Translations under genes and position numbers: made by a program
Shown here: in pieces, positions 17,976 through 26,278 of the stretch
Numbering within the stretch: position 1 is the stretch's first letter
Layout: every line of letters begins with the position of its first letter
The notes under the pieces: model-generated
What the model was told of the DNA's origin: nothing
The model's database searches: none
What the model saw: only the letters and a program-made list of their open reading frames with translations
NCBI RefSeq assembly: GCF_900638685.1
Contig: NZ_LR134533.1
Span: 2,046,001-2,110,000 of the forward strand
From: Neisseria weaveri
GTDB lineage: Bacteria > Pseudomonadota > Gammaproteobacteria > Burkholderiales > Neisseriaceae
Length of the DNA stretch: 64,000 nt
Reading direction: 5' to 3'

Positions 17976-18575
17976 ATGAACGATCGTAAAATCGATCAGG
18001 CATTGGTAGAGCGTGCTCAAAAAGGTGAAAAAAAAGCATTTGAACTGTTAGTTGCGAAGTATCAACATAGGCTAATACGCCTGTTGGCACGTTTTATCAA
18101 AGATGAGCATGAAGTTAACGACATTGCTCAAGATACGTTAATCAAAGCTTACAGAGCCTTGCCTAGTTTTCGTGGCGAGAGTGCGTTTTATACATGGCTG
18201 TACCGCATCGGTATGAATACGGCTAAGAATTTTTTGGCTAATTCAGGAAAAAGACCCTTTATTAGCTCAGATGTTGCCAACGAAGACGGGGATATTTTAA
18301 GTTTGGCAGATCAGCTGTCAGATAATCATACCCCGGAAGCGGAAATGATTAACCGCGAAATATTACAAACAGTAGACGAAGCAGTCGCCAAGCTGCCGGA
18401 AGATTTGAAAAAAACAATTATATTCAGGGAAATGGAAGGTTTGTCTTATGAAGAAATTGCTCAGATTATGGATTGCCCCATCGGTACGGTTCGCTCCAGA
18501 ATCTTCAGAGCTAGGGAAGCTATTGCCCAAGAGTTGAGGCCATTATTGGATACCTCGGAAGACCGAAGGTGGTAA
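17976..18575 (+). CDS. rpoE: ECF sigma factor of the RpoE/AlgU group
   Basis: 199 residues from the ATG at 17976, which AAAGG (17965-17969) supports over the in-frame TTG at 17970. Region 2 (NDIAQDTLIKAYRALPSFRG; FYTWLYRIGMNTAKNFL) and region 4 (GLSYEEIAQIMDCPIGTVRSRIFRAREAIA) are very close to the RpoE/AlgU envelope-stress sigma factors. The gene 4 bases downstream is its RseA-like anti-sigma factor. The expected regulon is outer-membrane protein folding and envelope stress. Confidence 0.92.
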   Translation: MNDRKIDQALVERAQKGEKKAFELLVAKYQHRLIRLLARFIKDEHEVNDIAQDTLIKAYRALPSFRGESAFYTWLYRIGMNTAKNFLANSGKRPFISSDVANEDGDILSLADQLSDNHTPEAEMINREILQTVDEAVAKLPEDLKKTIIFREMEGLSYEEIAQIMDCPIGTVRSRIFRAREAIAQELRPLLDTSEDRRW

Positions 18576-18579
18576 AGTT

Positions 18580-19239
18580 ATGAATACGAAAGATGAAGAT
18601 TTTGAATATGTGTCTGCCGCAATGGATGGAGAATTGTCTGAAGACATACTTGATCGATTGCTGGCAGATGAAGATGCACAGCAAAGATGGAGAGAATATC
18701 ATTTAATTCGTGATTGTTTGCAGAAAAAAGATTGCTTGGAATACCGCAGTCAGCTTTTAAATCAACAACCGTTTACTGCAGGAGAATGGTTCTCTGATGA
18801 AGTAAGTAATGATGAGAGCCAGGCAGAGGATGTTTCGGATTCACTAGCAAACTCTGAATCGGGGTACGCAAATAAAAGAGCATTTAATTTTTTTGCGATG
18901 GTGGCCAGTATAGTTGCCATTACAGTTGTGGCTTGGCAATTGTGGGTTCCCGGTTTATCTGCTTCGCAGGAAGTTGTGGCTACTGAGACGGAATACCATA
19001 ATAAAGGTATTTTACCGAGCGAATCTCAGCAGTTGGCGACAGATGTAGTGGTTGATACAGGTATGGTTCAGTACCCCAATAAAAATAACCCACAAGAACA
19101 GCAACAATATGTTGTGCCTAGTGCTGTTGCTCAAATTACAGATGCGAAAGATGCTGAAAGCAGAGATGTGGTTCATGTTGAGCCTCTGAAGGTTGAACAG
19201 GAAGAATTGGAAGTTAAAGCTGCTAGCAGTGCGATGTAA
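18580..19239 (+). CDS. rseA: RseA/MucA-type anti-sigma factor
   Basis: 219 residues. The N-terminal cytoplasmic sigma-binding domain (EYVSAAMDGELSEDILDRLL; RWREYHLIRDCLQ) matches RseA. One TM helix at about 107-127 (FFAMVASIVAITVVAWQLWV) is followed by a periplasmic tail rich in Gln and Glu. RseA holds the sigma factor at the inner membrane until DegS/RseP-type proteolysis releases it. No rseB or mucD follows; the operon ends here. Confidence 0.85.
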   Translation: MNTKDEDFEYVSAAMDGELSEDILDRLLADEDAQQRWREYHLIRDCLQKKDCLEYRSQLLNQQPFTAGEWFSDEVSNDESQAEDVSDSLANSESGYANKRAFNFFAMVASIVAITVVAWQLWVPGLSASQEVVATETEYHNKGILPSESQQLATDVVVDTGMVQYPNKNNPQEQQQYVVPSAVAQITDAKDAESRDVVHVEPLKVEQEELEVKAASSAM

Positions 19240-19267
19240 TTTACATTTCAGTAGATTTGAATAAAAC

Positions 19268-19304
19268 AGACGGCCTCCGGTAATGAAATTATCGGAGGCC
19301 GTCT
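19268..19304. terminator. Extended DUS-containing hairpin between rseA and ruvB
   Basis: AGACGGCCTCCGGTAA pairs with TTATCGGAGGCCGTCT (one mismatch) around a 5-base loop. Here the DUS cores point outward and the stem is extended by CCGG-type sequence, unlike the simple pairs elsewhere. Confidence 0.6.
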
Positions 19305-19401
19305 TAATATTTTAAGCTCGTTTTTTTGGATAAAAGATTAGGTTGGGCTTGCTTCAGTAGAATCTTTGTTTCTGGTGTGTTACCAAGTTTGTTTTTTATA
19401 G

Positions 19402-20436
19402 TTATTCAGGTTGGTTTTTCAAGCCGAAATGGTTATAGCATATTTCCGTGGCCGTCCGCCCCCGTGGAGTGCGTTGGAGGAAGCCTTGCTGAATAAGGTA
19501 GGGTTCGATGACATCTTCAATGGTGTCGGTAGACTCTCCGATAGCTGCTGCGATATTTTCGAGGCCGACGGGCCCGCCGCTGAATTTATATAGAATCGCT
19601 TCCAAGAATTTTCTGTCCATTAAATCCAGGCCTGCTGCATCGACATCCAACATGCTTAAGGCTGAGTCTGCTATCTGGGCATTAATGATGCCGCTGTTTT
19701 TGACTTCGGCATAATCGCGCACCCTGCGGAGTAAACGGTTAGCTATTCTGGGGGTTCCTCGACTGCGTTTGGCGATTTCCATAGCGCCTTCTGTTTCCAT
19801 ATTGAGCTGCAGTAATTGGGCGGAGCGTTTTACGATAGTGGAAAGGTCTTGATTTTCGTAAAACTCCAAGCGGGCTACAATGCCGAAGCGGTCGCGTAAC
19901 GGGTTGGTCAGCATGCCTGCCCGGGTGGTGGCACCGATTAGGGTAAAGGGGGGAAGATCGATTTTAACCGAACGTGCGGCCGGGCCTTCGCCAATCATAA
20001 TGTCGAGCTGGTAGTCTTCAAGTGCGGGATAGAGAATTTCTTCAACAACCGGGCTGAGCCGGTGAATTTCGTCGATAAACAGTACGTCGTGTGGTTCGAG
20101 ATTGGTCAGCAGTGCGGCCAAATCGCCTGCGCGCTCCAAGACGGGACCGCTGGTTTGGCGCAGGTTAACTCCCAATTCTTTTGAAATAATGTGTGCCAAA
20201 GTGGTTTTGCCTAGTCCGGGCGGGCCGAATAATAAAGTATGGTCTAAAGCCTCGCCGCGTTTCTTGGCTGCTTCGATAAAGATGGCCAGTTGTTCTTTGG
20301 CTTTTTTTTGTCCGATATAGTCTTCTAAGGTTTTGGGCCGCAATGCGCGCTCCAGCAATTCTTCTTGGCTGGAGATTTTTTGTGCGGTAATGATGCGTTG
20401 GGACGGGTTTGCAGTCAGATTATCGGTTTGCAGCAT
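19402..20436 (-). CDS. ruvB: Holliday junction branch-migration helicase RuvB
   Basis: 344 residues. AAA+ motor with Walker [12 protein letters not shown], Walker [10 protein letters not shown], sensor [18 protein letters not shown] and a C-terminal winged helix ([20 protein letters not shown]). It drives branch migration with RuvA, which is elsewhere. The hypothetical gene 30 bases upstream on the same strand may be co-transcribed. Confidence 0.98.
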   Translation of the reverse strand: MLQTDNLTANPSQRIITAQKISSQEELLERALRPKTLEDYIGQKKAKEQLAIFIEAAKKRGEALDHTLLFGPPGLGKTTLAHIISKELGVNLRQTSGPVLERAGDLAALLTNLEPHDVLFIDEIHRLSPVVEEILYPALEDYQLDIMIGEGPAARSVKIDLPPFTLIGATTRAGMLTNPLRDRFGIVARLEFYENQDLSTIVKRSAQLLQLNMETEGAMEIAKRSRGTPRIANRLLRRVRDYAEVKNSGIINAQIADSALSMLDVDAAGLDLMDRKFLEAILYKFSGGPVGLENIAAAIGESTDTIEDVIEPYLIQQGFLQRTPRGRTATEICYNHFGLKNQPE

Positions 20437-20466
20437 GATTGGGGCTCATTTTGTGTCGGACGAAAT

Positions 20467-20778
20467 TCATAGGGCGGTTTTTTCTCGCCACATCAGGTAA
20501 TCGCGCAACGGCGGTACGGGCGGGTTCAGGCAGTGTGCGCAAATACCGGTAACGTCTTCGTCATCATATTCTTCGATATGTTGTGCATTCGGATCGAATC
20601 TGGCCTGCTGGATAACGGCTTGAGCTAAGGCTTGAGCCTGTACAACGTCAAAATCAAATCCCGATAGGATTTCTGCCAACAACTGGTGTTCGGCTTTGCT
20701 GAAGCCGGAGCTGTGTTTGGTAATGAGATTTTGATAGTCGGGATTGCTGATTTTTAAGGTTAATAGCGCTGTGTGCAT
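20467..20778 (-). CDS. Conserved hypothetical protein upstream of ruvB
   Basis: 103 residues from the ATG at 20778 (CAGG lies about 8 bases upstream; the longer frame to 20820 has no RBS). Mostly helical, with an acidic stretch (HIEEYDDEDVTGI) leading to a C-terminal CAHC pair that could bind metal. Not recognised as a named family. Confidence 0.65.
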   Translation of the reverse strand: MHTALLTLKISNPDYQNLITKHSSGFSKAEHQLLAEILSGFDFDVVQAQALAQAVIQQARFDPNAQHIEEYDDEDVTGICAHCLNPPVPPLRDYLMWREKTAL

Positions 20779-20845
20779 CGTGTTGCCTGAAAATAATCTT
20801 GTGGTGGCTATTATAGTCAATATGATTGCCGGTGTGGGTTAAGAA

Positions 20846-20875
20846 AGGCCGTCTGGAGATTTTTTCAGACGGCCT
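20846..20875 (-). terminator. DUS hairpin after prmB
   Basis: AGGCCGTCTGGA (one deviation) and TTCAGACGGCCT around a short T-rich spacer, 20 bases past the prmB stop. Confidence 0.7.
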
Positions 20876-20894
20876 GATATTTTATTTCGGCAGT

Positions 20895-21794
20895 TTATTC
20901 TTCGCCTAACAATTGTTCTCTGGTTAACAGAAAGACAAATCCGTCTCCGCCGCTGGTTTCCAACCAAGTGAACGGCAGTTCAGGATAGGCAGCTTCGAGA
21001 ACATCGCGGTTGTGGCCGATTTCCACCAGTAGTACGCCTTTGGGATTAAGGTATTTGGCGGCATACAGCAGGATTTGCCTTGTGGCATCCAAGCCGTCTT
21101 CGCCGCTGCCCAAAGCCAGTTCGGGTTCGTGCAGGTATTCTTCCGGCAGGGCTTCGACCGATTCCGCATCAACATAGGGAGGATTGGAAACAATCAGGTC
21201 GTATGTGCCTTCCAAACCTTCGAATAAATCGGTGTGAATCAGATTGATTCGGTCTTCCAAACCATAGTCTTCGATATTGATGGCGGCAACTTCCAGGGCG
21301 TCCAAACTTAAATCGACGGCATCAATTTCTGCGGCAGGGTAGTGGTGTGCCATTTGAATGGCCAGACAGCCGCTGCCGGTGCATAAATCTAAGGCTCGGT
21401 GCACCAACTCATCGTATTCGATCCACGGGCGGATGGTGTCGCCGAGCAGCTCGTAAATGAATGAACGAGGCACAATGACTCTTTCGTCGACATAAAAGTC
21501 GAATTCGCCTTGCCAAGCTTGATTGGTCAGGTAGGCAACGGGCAGCCGCTCGTTAACGCGACGCTCGATCAGGCCGAGCAGGTTTTCTTTTTCAGCGTTT
21601 AGCAGTTTGGCGTCGAGATAGGGTTCCAAACTGTCTAAGGGCAGGTTTAGCGTGTGCAGGATCAGATAGGCTGCTTCATCGTGTGCGTTGTCGGTTCCGT
21701 GGCCGAAAAACAGTCCGGCTTCGTTAAAACGGCTGACGGCAAAGCGCAGGATGTCGCGGACGGTGGTCAGTTGTTGTACGGCTTCTGTAAACAT
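20895..21794 (-). CDS. prmB: Ribosomal protein L3 N5-glutamine methyltransferase
   Basis: 299 residues. SAM-binding motif I LDLCTGSGCLAI and the catalytic IVSNPPYVDA are those of the HemK/PrmB family; the N-terminal helical domain (TVRDILRFAVSRFNEAGLFF) and length favour PrmB over PrmC. It methylates a glutamine in ribosomal protein L3 during 50S assembly. Single leftward gene. Confidence 0.92.
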   Translation of the reverse strand: MFTEAVQQLTTVRDILRFAVSRFNEAGLFFGHGTDNAHDEAAYLILHTLNLPLDSLEPYLDAKLLNAEKENLLGLIERRVNERLPVAYLTNQAWQGEFDFYVDERVIVPRSFIYELLGDTIRPWIEYDELVHRALDLCTGSGCLAIQMAHHYPAAEIDAVDLSLDALEVAAINIEDYGLEDRINLIHTDLFEGLEGTYDLIVSNPPYVDAESVEALPEEYLHEPELALGSGEDGLDATRQILLYAAKYLNPKGVLLVEIGHNRDVLEAAYPELPFTWLETSGGDGFVFLLTREQLLGEE

Positions 21795-21853
21795 GATGTG
21801 TTGCTTTGATAGATAAAGTGGGAATTATAGCGGATTATGGTATGGAATGTTTG

Positions 21854-21879
21854 AGGCCGTCTGAAAATTCAGACGGCCT
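21854..21879. terminator. DUS hairpin between prmB and the SDR gene
   Basis: Perfect inverted DUS pair with a 2-base spacer, 10 bases past the SDR stop on the minus strand. Confidence 0.7.
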
Positions 21880-21888
21880 TTGGGTATT

Positions 21889-22731
21889 TTATTTTCCTTG
21901 TCCTTTGACTGCGCCGCGTTGTAAGCGGTCAAGCAGGAAAGTTGGCAGTATACGCTTGAGATACCAAAACAGAATAGTCGGAAATGTAACCAAATAGCGC
22001 GCTTTGGGTTTGCCGGCGGTTAATGCTTTAACGCATACTGCAGCGCAATCGGGAGAGGACATGGTAAACGGTGCTACCGAGCCTTCGGCTTCCAAGCGGT
22101 TGAGTTGGGCTTGGTAGGCTGCTTGATGGACGCTGTTTTCGATGTCGATATGTTGCTTGAATTTAATCAAGGCGTTGGGACGGAATCGGGTGGCAATCGG
22201 GCCGGGCTCAATCAGGCTGACAAAAATATTGCTGCCTGCCACTTCGTGCCTTAAGGTGTCGCACATACCTTCGAGTGCGAATTTACTGCTGTTGTATGCA
22301 CCGCGCCAAGGCATGGCGGCAAAGCCTAGAATGCTGCTGTTGACCAAAATCCGCCCGTGTCCTTGCCGGCGGAACAGGCGCATGGCTTCGCTGATACATT
22401 CCCATGCCCCGAAAACATTGGTTTCAAATTGCTCGCGCAAGGCGTGTCGGGAAATATCTTCAACCGCACCGGCCTGCCCGTAGCCGGCGTTGCAGAATAG
22501 GGCGTCTAAATGACCGCCGGTGGTTTCGGCAATGTATTGAAATACTTGGCGGATATTGCCGCTGTCGGTAACGTCCAGTTTCAAGGCGTCGGCTAAGCCT
22601 TCGTGTTTCAGGCGTTCTACGTCTTCGGGGCGGCGGCAGCCGGCAAATACGCGCCAGCCCATAGCGTGCAGCTGTTTGGCCGTATCATAGCCGATACCGG
22701 TTGAACAGCCGGTGATTAAGATGGTTTTCAT
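21889..22731 (-). CDS. Short-chain dehydrogenase/reductase
   Basis: 280 residues. Cofactor motif TGCSTGIG near the N-terminus, NAGYG (the NNAG position) and catalytic Tyr-x3-Lys in GAYNSSKFALEG. The C-terminus (VTFPTILFWYLKRILPTFLLD) is hydrophobic, suggesting membrane contact. Belongs to the classical SDR family that includes retinol- and steroid-dehydrogenase-like bacterial enzymes; the substrate cannot be inferred. Single leftward gene. Confidence 0.85.
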   Translation of the reverse strand: MKTILITGCSTGIGYDTAKQLHAMGWRVFAGCRRPEDVERLKHEGLADALKLDVTDSGNIRQVFQYIAETTGGHLDALFCNAGYGQAGAVEDISRHALREQFETNVFGAWECISEAMRLFRRQGHGRILVNSSILGFAAMPWRGAYNSSKFALEGMCDTLRHEVAGSNIFVSLIEPGPIATRFRPNALIKFKQHIDIENSVHQAAYQAQLNRLEAEGSVAPFTMSSPDCAAVCVKALTAGKPKARYLVTFPTILFWYLKRILPTFLLDRLQRGAVKGQGK

Positions 22732-22806
22732 ATTTTTAGCATTGGTCGGAATAATGGCAGCATTATAGCCAATTCGGCTGTATCGGAAGAGGGTATAGAC
22801 TGAAAA

Positions 22807-22831
22807 AGGCCGTCTGAAATTCAGGCGGCCT
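22807..22831 (-). terminator. DUS-type hairpin after the MFS gene
   Basis: AGGCCGTCTGAA pairs with TTCAGGCGGCCT (one mismatch), directly beyond the transporter stop. Confidence 0.65.
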
Positions 22832-22839
22832 CGTTATCT

Positions 22840-24129
22840 TCAACGCGATTTAATAAATCGCGGCTCGAGTTTCCATAAATACAGCATGAGCGGAATATTG
22901 CCTAAAGCCACAAATAAATACAGCAGGGTAATGCTGTCAAATAAAAACAGCAGCAAGGCGCTGATTAGGGCGGCTGTAACCATAAACAAGCCGTTGACAA
23001 TATTGTTGGCGGCAATGGCATGGGCACGGAAAACATCGCTGCTGGCAGTTTGCAGCCAAGTATAAAGCGGTACGGAGAAAAAGCCGCCGAAAAAGCCGAT
23101 GGCGGTCATGGTCAGGATGACAGGATATGCTTTGGCTTGGGATAAAAACCACACGATCCCTTGCAGTTGGGTGAAGCGTTCCCCGTGAGTCAGCCACACC
23201 AATATCAAACCGCATACGGTCAGCCCTATTGTGCCGACGCTTACCAATTTGAGGTTTAAATGTTGCTTGCTGATTTTGGCACACAAGATAGAGCCGATGG
23301 CAATGCCTATGGAAAATAAAGCCAGCATCAGGTTGAATACATTATCGTTGCCGCCCAAATGGATTTGGGTGAAAGTCGGCAGTTGGGTGGTGTAAACCGA
23401 GCCGACAAGCCAAAACCATGATATACCGATAACGGCTGTGTAGAGTTCGCGTTGGGCAAAGGTTTGTTTTAGTAAATCTTTGGTGTTTTTGACTATATTT
23501 GCCTGTATCCGCATGTCGGGTTCTTTGGCGGCAACCGATGGCATAAACAGGCTGGCAACGGTGCCGGAAACGGCAATGGAAACAACAATGACACCGACCC
23601 AATGCGGAGGCAGGCCTGCCATGCCGGTACCGAGAATCTGGCCGAGCAGGATAGCGATAAATGTTGCCGACTCAATCAGACTGTTGCCCATGATTAATTC
23701 TCTGTCATTAAGATAGTCGGGCAGAACGGCGTATTTAAGGGGGCCGAACAGGGTGGATTGCGTACCCATGCAAAACAGGCAAAACAGCAGCAGCGGCGCG
23801 GATTGGATATAAAAGCCGTAAGCTGCCACACTCATTACCACGATTTCCAGCAGTTTGACTACACGGGCTAAGCAGGCTTTATTGAATTTGGTACTCAATT
23901 GGCCGGACAAGGCTGAAAACAGGAAATAAGGCAGAATAAACAGTAGGGCACCGAGATTCAGCATTTGGCCGGCAGGCAGCCAATCATTGTTTCCCAAACC
24001 GTAAAAGCTGATCATCACGAACAGCGCGGTTTTAAAGATATTATCGTTGAATGCGCCGAGAAACTGGGTGGCAAACAAAGCGGAAAAGCGTTTTTCTGCC
24101 GCAAAGCCCAAATTACTTTTTAAATTCAT
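22840..24129 (-). CDS. MFS transporter, LplT-like
   Basis: 429 residues from the ATG at 24129, which overlaps the ccoS 3' end by 17 bases; a longer frame to 24177 lacks support. About twelve hydrophobic segments. The N-terminal FATQFLGAFNDNIFKTAL is the hallmark of the LplT / lysophospholipid-transporter-like MFS group, which flips lysophospholipids across the inner membrane. No acyltransferase (Aas) domain or gene is adjacent, so the substrate is inference. Confidence 0.8.
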   Translation of the reverse strand: MNLKSNLGFAAEKRFSALFATQFLGAFNDNIFKTALFVMISFYGLGNNDWLPAGQMLNLGALLFILPYFLFSALSGQLSTKFNKACLARVVKLLEIVVMSVAAYGFYIQSAPLLLFCLFCMGTQSTLFGPLKYAVLPDYLNDRELIMGNSLIESATFIAILLGQILGTGMAGLPPHWVGVIVVSIAVSGTVASLFMPSVAAKEPDMRIQANIVKNTKDLLKQTFAQRELYTAVIGISWFWLVGSVYTTQLPTFTQIHLGGNDNVFNLMLALFSIGIAIGSILCAKISKQHLNLKLVSVGTIGLTVCGLILVWLTHGERFTQLQGIVWFLSQAKAYPVILTMTAIGFFGGFFSVPLYTWLQTASSDVFRAHAIAANNIVNGLFMVTAALISALLLFLFDSITLLYLFVALGNIPLMLYLWKLEPRFIKSR

Positions 24130-24307
24130 CGGCGGTATCTTTTTCTTGAGACGGTGTACGGTCGGTCGAATCGTCATCCATCAAAATCCGGTGTGCGGGG
24201 CCTTCCAGGTCATCAAATTGACCGCTTTTACCGGACCACCAGAAAAAATAAGCAATGATAAAAGCCAGAATAATACTGATGGGGATCAGGATAAATACGC
24301 TTTCCAT
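24113..24307 (-). CDS. ccoS: cbb3-type cytochrome oxidase assembly protein CcoS
   Basis: 64 residues from the ATG at 24307. MESVFILIPISIILAFII is a single TM helix followed by FFWWSGKSGQFDDLEGPAHR, the CcoS signature. CcoS is needed for heme/copper insertion into cbb3 oxidase, the terminal oxidase of Neisseria. The start overlaps the upstream stop in TAATG, and the stop region overlaps the MFS start, so three genes form a tight operon. The rest of ccoNOP is not here. Confidence 0.88.
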   Translation of the reverse strand: MESVFILIPISIILAFIIAYFFWWSGKSGQFDDLEGPAHRILMDDDSTDRTPSQEKDTADEFKK

Positions 24308-24624
24308 TACATCATTCCTGTCAGATCGTTTAATACAAGAGTTTGCCCGTGCAGGGTCAGGTATTCGTTGCGGATGCGGCCGATCGGCTCTGTGCCGCCG
24401 TATAGGGCGATGCCGTTTTTTTCCAGCAGCCAAGTTAACGGAGAATCAACGGTTTCACAAGCATGGACGGCTTGGGCGGCTGCCTCGTCTTTCGGAGCTT
24501 GTTCGCTTTGCAGTTTGACGGTCAAATATCCGCTTCCGGGCGGATTTTCATGTTCGTTGTCGGCCATCATCACCAAAAAACCGAGATGTTCGCCTGCTAA
24601 GGTGTGGATACTGAAATAATGCAT
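24307..24624 (-). CDS. Conserved hypothetical protein upstream of ccoS
   Basis: 105 residues, soluble, no signal peptide. Composition is mixed (MHYFSIHTLAGEHLGFLVMM; GRIRNEYLTLHGQTLVLND). The stop overlaps the ccoS start by one base, so it belongs to the same operon and might act in oxidase assembly; that is inference from position only. Confidence 0.65.
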   Translation of the reverse strand: MHYFSIHTLAGEHLGFLVMMADNEHENPPGSGYLTVKLQSEQAPKDEAAAQAVHACETVDSPLTWLLEKNGIALYGGTEPIGRIRNEYLTLHGQTLVLNDLTGMM

Positions 24625-24700
24625 TTTTTAATGGGAGAAGTAAAAACAGGAATACTGTAGCAGTTTGCGGTTTGAGTGAAAATCAAATATTTGAAAGCAG

Positions 24701-24753
24701 AGGCCGTCTGAAAACCGTTTGGGCTTAAGCCGGGTGTGTTTTTCAGACGGCCT
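24701..24753 (-). terminator. Long DUS hairpin after iscX
   Basis: Inverted DUS pair separated by 29 bases; the spacer carries a smaller inner dyad. It lies 14 bases past the iscX stop. Confidence 0.6.
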
Positions 24754-24766
24754 TGAAAGCATCGGC

Positions 24767-24961
24767 TTATTCCGCTTCGTCAATCCAAGCCTGCTGCACG
24801 GCTTCGAGGATTTTTTCGCCGCAACGGGCAGGGTCGTCGTCAAAATCGGGCAGGGCGAGAATCAGCTCGCGCAAGTGGGTGAAGCGGATGGTTTTCGGGT
24901 CGATATCGCCGTGGGTGTCGTAGAGTTCTTCGGCAATGCGTTGGGTGTCGGTCCATTTCAT
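24767..24961 (-). CDS. iscX: Fe-S assembly protein IscX
   Basis: 64 residues, the family length. MKWTDTQRIAEELYD, DPKTIRFTHLRELI and LPDFDDDP..EKILEAVQQAWIDEAE match IscX (YfhJ), an acidic protein that binds IscS and iron and tunes cluster assembly. It is the last gene of the interrupted isc cluster, after fdx. Confidence 0.93.
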   Translation of the reverse strand: MKWTDTQRIAEELYDTHGDIDPKTIRFTHLRELILALPDFDDDPARCGEKILEAVQQAWIDEAE

Positions 24962-25029
24962 CGGTGTACTCCTTTGTGATTTTTGAGACGGAACCCATCG
25001 GAAAACGGTATAGGTTCCGTTAAGGCTTC

Positions 25030-25061
25030 AGGCCGTCTGAAAATAATTGTTCAGACGGCCT
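25030..25061 (-). terminator. DUS hairpin between fdx and iscX
   Basis: Perfect inverted DUS pair with an 8-base spacer, 6 bases past the fdx stop. It implies that iscX has some transcriptional independence. Confidence 0.65.
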
Positions 25062-25067
25062 CTGCGA

Positions 25068-25409
25068 TTAATGATGCTCGCGCGCATGGTTGATGGTGTA
25101 TTTGGGAATTTCCACCACCAAATCTTCATCGGCGACTTTAGCCTGGCAGCTCAAGCGGGATTCTGCTTCCAAGCCCCATGCTTGGTCGAGCAGGTCTTCT
25201 TCGATTTCAGACGGCTCTTCCAAGCTGTCGAAACCTTGGCGCACGATCACATGGCAGGTGGTGCAGGCGCAGGATTTTTCGCAGGCATGGTCGATTTCGA
25301 TGTCGTTGTCGAGCAGCAAATCGCAGATGGTTTGGCCTTCGGGGGCGTTGTCGATGATTTTGCCTTCGGGGCAGAGTTCGGCGTGTGGCAGTATGGTTAC
25401 TTTCGGCAT
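25068..25409 (-). CDS. fdx: ISC-type 2Fe-2S ferredoxin
   Basis: 113 residues. Adrenodoxin-type ferredoxin: cluster cysteines in HACEKSCACTTCHVIV (Cys-x5-Cys-x2-Cys, plus an extra Cys) and the fourth in SRLSCQAKV. It supplies electrons for Fe-S assembly on IscU. mntP separates it from hscA, its usual neighbour. Confidence 0.95.
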   Translation of the reverse strand: MPKVTILPHAELCPEGKIIDNAPEGQTICDLLLDNDIEIDHACEKSCACTTCHVIVRQGFDSLEEPSEIEEDLLDQAWGLEAESRLSCQAKVADEDLVVEIPKYTINHAREHH

Positions 25410-25565
25410 GTGTGTTCTCTTAAATGAAATGAAGTTATGGTCGGGCGCTATTTTACCCGATACGGCAGGTGCTGCTGCCGGTTTGCTATTAATGTTTTAA
25501 ATGGGGCGGTAAGCGCTGCTTGAGATTTCCGCCGCTTGTTCGGTTGGGTAAACGGTTTGGTTTTT

Positions 25566-26141
25566 TCAGGCAAGCAGTTCCAAATGTTCGATCAGAATCG
25601 ACGAGCCGATCACGATCAGCACGATGCCGCCCAACACTTCGGCGCGTTTGCCCACGGCTTTGCCAAACGAACGACCCAAAACCATGCCGGTGGCGGACAT
25701 TAATGTGGTGGTGGTGCCGATCATAAAGGCCGCCAGCCAGATGTTGACTTCGACAAAGGCGAGGCCGACGCCGACAATCATGGAATCGATGCTGGTGGCG
25801 ATGGCGGTAATGACGGTGAGCAGGAAACCGTTTTTCCCTGTGTTTTCGCCGCTTTCTTCTTGGTCGGATAAAGTGCCGTAAATCATTTTGCCGCCCAAAC
25901 CCAGCAGCAGGATAAAGGCGACCCAGTGGTCCCATTCGGCGATGAAGGGTTTGGCTGCCGAGCCGCCCAGCCAGCCGATTAAGGGCGTAATGGTTTCGAT
26001 AACGCCGAAAATCAGTGCCGTACGGCCGACGCGCCGCAAGGTCAGGCAATTGCAGTTGCAGGCGGCGCCTTTGGCTATCGAGGCGGCAAAGGCGTCGACA
26101 GACATGGCAAAGGCCAGAATGCTTAGGGTGTAGAGGTTCAT
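25566..26141 (-). CDS. mntP: Manganese efflux pump MntP
   Basis: 191 residues with six TM helices. The N-terminal AFAMSVDAFAASIAKGA and mid-protein TAIATSIDSMIVGVGLAF carry the paired Asp motifs of the MntP (DUF204) family. Exports Mn2+ across the inner membrane. In Neisseria an MntP-type exporter protects against manganese excess. Its place between hscA and fdx is unusual. I looked for a yybP-ykoY riboswitch in the 137 bp upstream and saw no convincing match. Confidence 0.92.
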   Translation of the reverse strand: MNLYTLSILAFAMSVDAFAASIAKGAACNCNCLTLRRVGRTALIFGVIETITPLIGWLGGSAAKPFIAEWDHWVAFILLLGLGGKMIYGTLSDQEESGENTGKNGFLLTVITAIATSIDSMIVGVGLAFVEVNIWLAAFMIGTTTTLMSATGMVLGRSFGKAVGKRAEVLGGIVLIVIGSSILIEHLELLA

Positions 26142-26243
26142 GGTTGTCTTTTGCGGCCTTGTTCGGGCAACGCTTTATTTTTTTATTCAGCCGTTCGGGT
26201 AGGTGCTTGGCGGCTTTAGGGTGGTGTTATTGATTGTGTTATT

Positions 26244-26276
26244 TTCAGACGGCCTCAAGTTGGGAGGCCGTCTGAA
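26244..26276 (-). terminator. DUS pair after hscA, arms reversed
   Basis: TTCAGACGGCCT then AGGCCGTCTGAA with 9 bases between; both cores still form one stem. It abuts the hscA stop at 26279. Confidence 0.6.
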
Positions 26277-26278
26277 AT

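Noticed and set aside
24308-24433. N-terminal extension of ccoS to 24433
   Set aside because: The extension is basic, lies inside another real gene in a different frame, and the family starts at the Met at 24307.
26142-26243. Manganese (yybP-ykoY) riboswitch before mntP
   Set aside because: Looked for the conserved loops; only a weak AGCCG/CGGCT dyad is present.
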